This document shows positions 23,178 through 25,343 of a stretch of 25,343 nucleotides of DNA, piece after piece. The translations under genes and the position numbers were made by a program. This DNA comes from JAFLTL01 sp964389525 (GTDB taxonomy: Bacteria > Bacteroidota > Bacteroidia > Bacteroidales > Muribaculaceae), in NCBI GenBank assembly GCA_964389525.1, contig CAYMEX010000028.1:1-25343 (forward strand), in the 5' to 3' direction. Each line of letters begins with the position of its first letter. Positions within the stretch are counted from its first letter, which is position 1. Under the pieces are notes generated by a model. It made no database searches. It worked only from the letters and a program-made list of their open reading frames with translations, and was not told where the DNA came from.

Positions 23178-24971
23178 TCATATCGGTTTTGTGGCGTTCT
23201 CGAGCCAGCGGCGCGAGATGTCGTCGGTGAGGTGTGGCATCAGGGCTGTATTCACTCTCTGGTGATATGCGTTCAGCCATGTGCGTTCTTCGGCGGTGAA
23301 GAGATTTTGGTCGATCAGCGTGGTGTCGAAGGGGAAGAGTGTCAGTGTCTCGAATTTCAGGAAGGGTGTCGTGTCGCCATGAGCTACGGGTGCGGCTTTG
23401 ACTGTCAGCACGAGGTTTTCGCACCGGACGCCGTGCACTCCTTCGCGGTAGAGTCCGGGCTCGTCGCTTGTCACCATGCCTTCGGCGATCGGGGTCATGT
23501 TGTTATTGTTTCTTATCGTCTGTGGTCCTTCGTGCACATTCAGGAAGTGTCCGACTCCGTGTCCTGTGCCGTGCAGATAGTTGTTCTGTCCGCGCCACAC
23601 GTACTGGTGGGCGAGTATGTCGAGCTGCACGCCTCGTGTGCCGGCCGGGAAAACGGCCATGTCGAGTGCTATCGTGCCTTTCAGCACGAGTGTGAAGTCG
23701 CGTTTCTGTAGTGGTGTCGGGTCGCCGAGCGATATTGTGCGTGTGATGTCGGTTGTGCCGTCGAGATATTGTGCTCCGCTGTCGACGAGCAGCAGGTTTC
23801 CGGGTTTCAGTTCGGCGTTCGACACTTCGGTGGCCGAGTAGTGGACGATGGCGCCGTTGGCTCCGTGTCCAGCTATGGTGTCGAAGCTCTCGTCGAAGAA
23901 GAGGTCCTGTCGGCTACGTCTGTCTCTGAGTATGTCTGCCACGTCGATTTCTGTCGTCTTCACTCCCTGGCGCATTCTGCGGTCGAGTTCGGCGAAGGCT
24001 TCGGTGAGTGCCACTCCGTCGCGCACCATCGCGTTGCGGAATCCTTCGATCTGTATACGGTTTTTCTGTGCTTTCATCATTGCGGCGGGGCATTCACCTT
24101 CGATTGCCCTTGCTCCGAGCCAGTGTGCTACGACTGCTCCGGTCTTTGACGGGTCGATGAGTACACGCCGGTCGCTGTCGAGTCCGGCGATGAAGTCGCC
24201 GACTTCATCGTAGCCCCGTGTCTTCACTCCTGCTTCGCCGAGATGTGCGGTCACTTCGTCGGTGAGTTTGTCGGGGTCGACAAACAGCACGCATTCTGTG
24301 GCGCCTATATACAGGAATGCGGTGGCGACGGGGTTGCATTTCACATCGCGTGCCCTGAGGTTCAATATCCATGCGATCTCGTCGAGTGCGGAGATAAAGG
24401 CTGCTCCGGCCATTTTCGAGGCGAGTGCTTCTCTGATGCGGCTCAGTTTCTCTCCTGCGCTTTCGCCCGCATATTTCAGTTCGTGCACAAAGCATTTGCT
24501 TTTTGGTAGTGCCGGTCGGTCGGGCCATAGGCTGTCTATGGGGTCGAACTCCATGTCGAGTCTGAGGTCGTACTGGGCGAGGGCTGCTTCCATGCTGCGT
24601 GCCGACTCTGCGGAGATGAGCCATCCGTTTACTCCGACGACGCTTCCCCGCACCATGTTGGATGCGAGCCATGAGTTGATCGACGGTGTGCCGGGTAGTC
24701 CGTCTTTCATCAGTCCGATGCCTGTTCCGGCGAGTTGTGCGGCTGCCTGTATGAAATATCGTGAGTCGGTCCACAGCATCGCGTCGGTCATTGTCACGAC
24801 AAGTGTGCCGGCTGATCCTGTAAATCCTGAGAAATAGCGTCGCGTCTGCCAGTGTGATGCGAGGTATTCACTCTGATGTGGATCGCTCTGTGGAATTACT
24901 GTCGCCGACACATTGTGGTCTCTCATCGCCGATCTTAGTGCTTCAAGGCGCTCTGAAATGCTGTTTCCCAT
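23178..24971 (-). CDS. Xaa-Pro aminopeptidase (M24B, aminopeptidase P)
   Basis: This enzyme releases N-terminal residues that precede proline and probably acts in the cytosol, as no signal peptide is seen. The 597-residue protein has the three-domain layout of human XPNPEP1 (two N-terminal creatinase-like domains and a catalytic pita-bread domain). The metal ligands are Asp397 (LLVDSG), Asp408 (DGTTDITRT), His471 (HGTGHGVGHFLNVHEG), Glu504 (TSDEPGLY) and Glu518 (VRCENLV), at spacings matching the family. The C-terminal domain ends near EERTWLNAYHQRV. It starts at the ATG beginning MGNSISERLEALRSAM, with a TAnnTTTG promoter about 50 nt upstream on the - strand. Confidence 0.94.
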   Translation of the reverse strand: MGNSISERLEALRSAMRDHNVSATVIPQSDPHQSEYLASHWQTRRYFSGFTGSAGTLVVTMTDAMLWTDSRYFIQAAAQLAGTGIGLMKDGLPGTPSINSWLASNMVRGSVVGVNGWLISAESARSMEAALAQYDLRLDMEFDPIDSLWPDRPALPKSKCFVHELKYAGESAGEKLSRIREALASKMAGAAFISALDEIAWILNLRARDVKCNPVATAFLYIGATECVLFVDPDKLTDEVTAHLGEAGVKTRGYDEVGDFIAGLDSDRRVLIDPSKTGAVVAHWLGARAIEGECPAAMMKAQKNRIQIEGFRNAMVRDGVALTEAFAELDRRMRQGVKTTEIDVADILRDRRSRQDLFFDESFDTIAGHGANGAIVHYSATEVSNAELKPGNLLLVDSGAQYLDGTTDITRTISLGDPTPLQKRDFTLVLKGTIALDMAVFPAGTRGVQLDILAHQYVWRGQNNYLHGTGHGVGHFLNVHEGPQTIRNNNNMTPIAEGMVTSDEPGLYREGVHGVRCENLVLTVKAAPVAHGDTTPFLKFETLTLFPFDTTLIDQNLFTAEERTWLNAYHQRVNTALMPHLTDDISRRWLENATKPI

Positions 24972-25019
24972 ATATGAAATGCTGCTTTAAGACGTTAAAC
25001 GTAGCCCTTCCTCACAGTA

Positions 25020-25053
25020 CAAACATAGTGAAAAAAACAGATAACGCTGCAAA
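25020..25053 (-). promoter_or_regulatory. promoter of the aminopeptidase P operon
   Basis: Reading the - strand, TATGTTTG occupies 25027-25020 and matches TAnnTTTG exactly. A TTTG at 25053-25050 lies 22 nt upstream, slightly longer than the usual 19-21. Transcription would start about 40 nt before the ATG at 24971. The box lies in the 204-nt divergent gap between this gene and the tRNA operon. Confidence 0.7.
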
Positions 25054-25068
25054 AATGGCGATCTCAAC

Positions 25069-25118
25069 AAAAAAAAGTCTCATTTTTTTTGGCGAAACAA
25101 AAAAAGGCTCTATCTTTG
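25069..25118 (+). promoter_or_regulatory. strong promoter of the tRNA operon
   Basis: TTTG at 25088-25091 and TATCTTTG at 25111-25118 are separated by 19 nt, an exact match to the Bacteroidota consensus TTTG-N19-TAnnTTTG. Upstream, A8 (25069-25076) and T8 (25083-25090) form an A/T-tract symmetrical around GTCTCA; such tracts are typical of UP-element-like boosters of stable-RNA promoters. The start of transcription should fall about 50 nt before the first tRNA. Confidence 0.85.
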
Positions 25119-25175
25119 CAAGCGATTTCACGGACGACCTATGTGATCCGGGAGATCAAGAGATCTTTTAAAGAC

Positions 25176-25249
25176 GCCTCTTTAGCTCAGTTGGCCAGAG
25201 CACGTGATTTGTAATCTCGGGGTCGTTGGTTCGAATCCGACAAGAGGCT
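25176..25249 (+). tRNA. tRNA-Thr (anticodon UGU)
   Basis: The cloverleaf reads: acceptor GCCTCTT (25176-25182) with AAGAGGC (25242-25248); D stem GCTC / GAGC; anticodon stem CGTGA (25203-25207) with TCTCG (25215-25219); T stem GTTGG / CCGAC around TTCGAAT. The loop TTTGTAA gives anticodon TGT (25210-25212), which reads ACA. The anticodon stem has a U-U mismatch at position 29-41. The discriminator is T and CCA is not encoded. Confidence 0.95.
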
Positions 25250-25289
25250 CACTGAGTGAGATAGACGAAATTTCTATTACACTCTACAC

Positions 25290-25343
25290 GGGCGAATACC
25301 AGAGTGGCCAAATGGGGCAGACTGTAAATCTGCTGGTTTATAC
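25290..25343 (+). tRNA. tRNA-Tyr (anticodon GUA), 3' part outside the window
   Basis: Acceptor 5' strand GGGCGAA (25290-25296), D arm starting CCAGAGTGGCC, anticodon stem GCAGA / TCTGC and loop CTGTAAA give anticodon GTA (25324-25326). The window ends inside the long variable arm expected of class II tRNA-Tyr. It lies 40 nt after tRNA-Thr and is probably co-transcribed with it. Confidence 0.92.

Noticed and set aside
25069..25090. A8/T8 tract read as a terminator
   Set aside because: Loop and stem have no GC-rich part, no gene ends here, and the tract overlaps the -33 box of the tRNA promoter.
24854..25171. + strand open frame running from the aminopeptidase start into the promoter region
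   Set aside because: Antisense to the aminopeptidase start and spans two promoters; low-complexity Lys/Phe content from A/T tracts.

Overview
The window looks like a chromosomal segment of a Bacteroidota bacterium, most likely order Bacteroidales; a Muribaculaceae-like genome is my guess, not a demonstration. The clues are: the reading frames mostly lack Shine-Dalgarno sequences; promoters match the Bacteroidota consensus TTTG / TAnnTTTG; the alpha subunit of RNA polymerase begins MAILAFQKPDKVLMLE; L36, S14 and S4 lack the zinc-binding cysteine sets; and methionine aminopeptidase sits between secY and infA with no adk.

Region 1 (5-15271, + strand) is the main ribosomal protein cluster, fused from the S10, spc and alpha operons: L3, L4, L23, L2, S19, L22, S3, L16, L29, S17, L14, L24, L5, S14, S8, L6, L18, S5, L30, L15, SecY, MetAP, IF-1, L36, S13, S11, S4, RpoA, L17. 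Spacing is tight except for two long hairpin-rich spacers, 221 nt before rpsH and 470 nt before rpsD. These are good candidates for autoregulatory r-protein mRNA leaders. A Rho-independent terminator closes the cluster at about 15297-15333.

Region 2 (about 15400-22575, + strand) is a six-gene accessory operon that is visibly more AT-rich. It starts at a TAnnTTTG promoter preceded by a run of ten Gs. Every product has an N-terminal signal peptide. By eye the proteins resemble CsgG/FlgT-type and LPP20-type envelope domains, ending in a transglutaminase-like Cys-His-Asp protein. I cannot name a described system for this set; it is the best candidate for something new here. A perfect 17-bp inverted repeat ends it.

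Region 3 (22583-24971, - strand) carries an Xaa-Pro aminopeptidase (M24B) followed by a gamma-class carbonic-anhydrase-like hexapeptide-repeat protein, read from a promoter near 25020.

Region 4 (25088-25343, + strand) is a near-ideal Bacteroidota promoter driving tRNA-Thr(UGU) and tRNA-Tyr(GUA), the latter cut by the window end. The order recalls the E. coli thrU-tyrU-glyT-thrT-tufB locus, so EF-Tu may lie just beyond the window.
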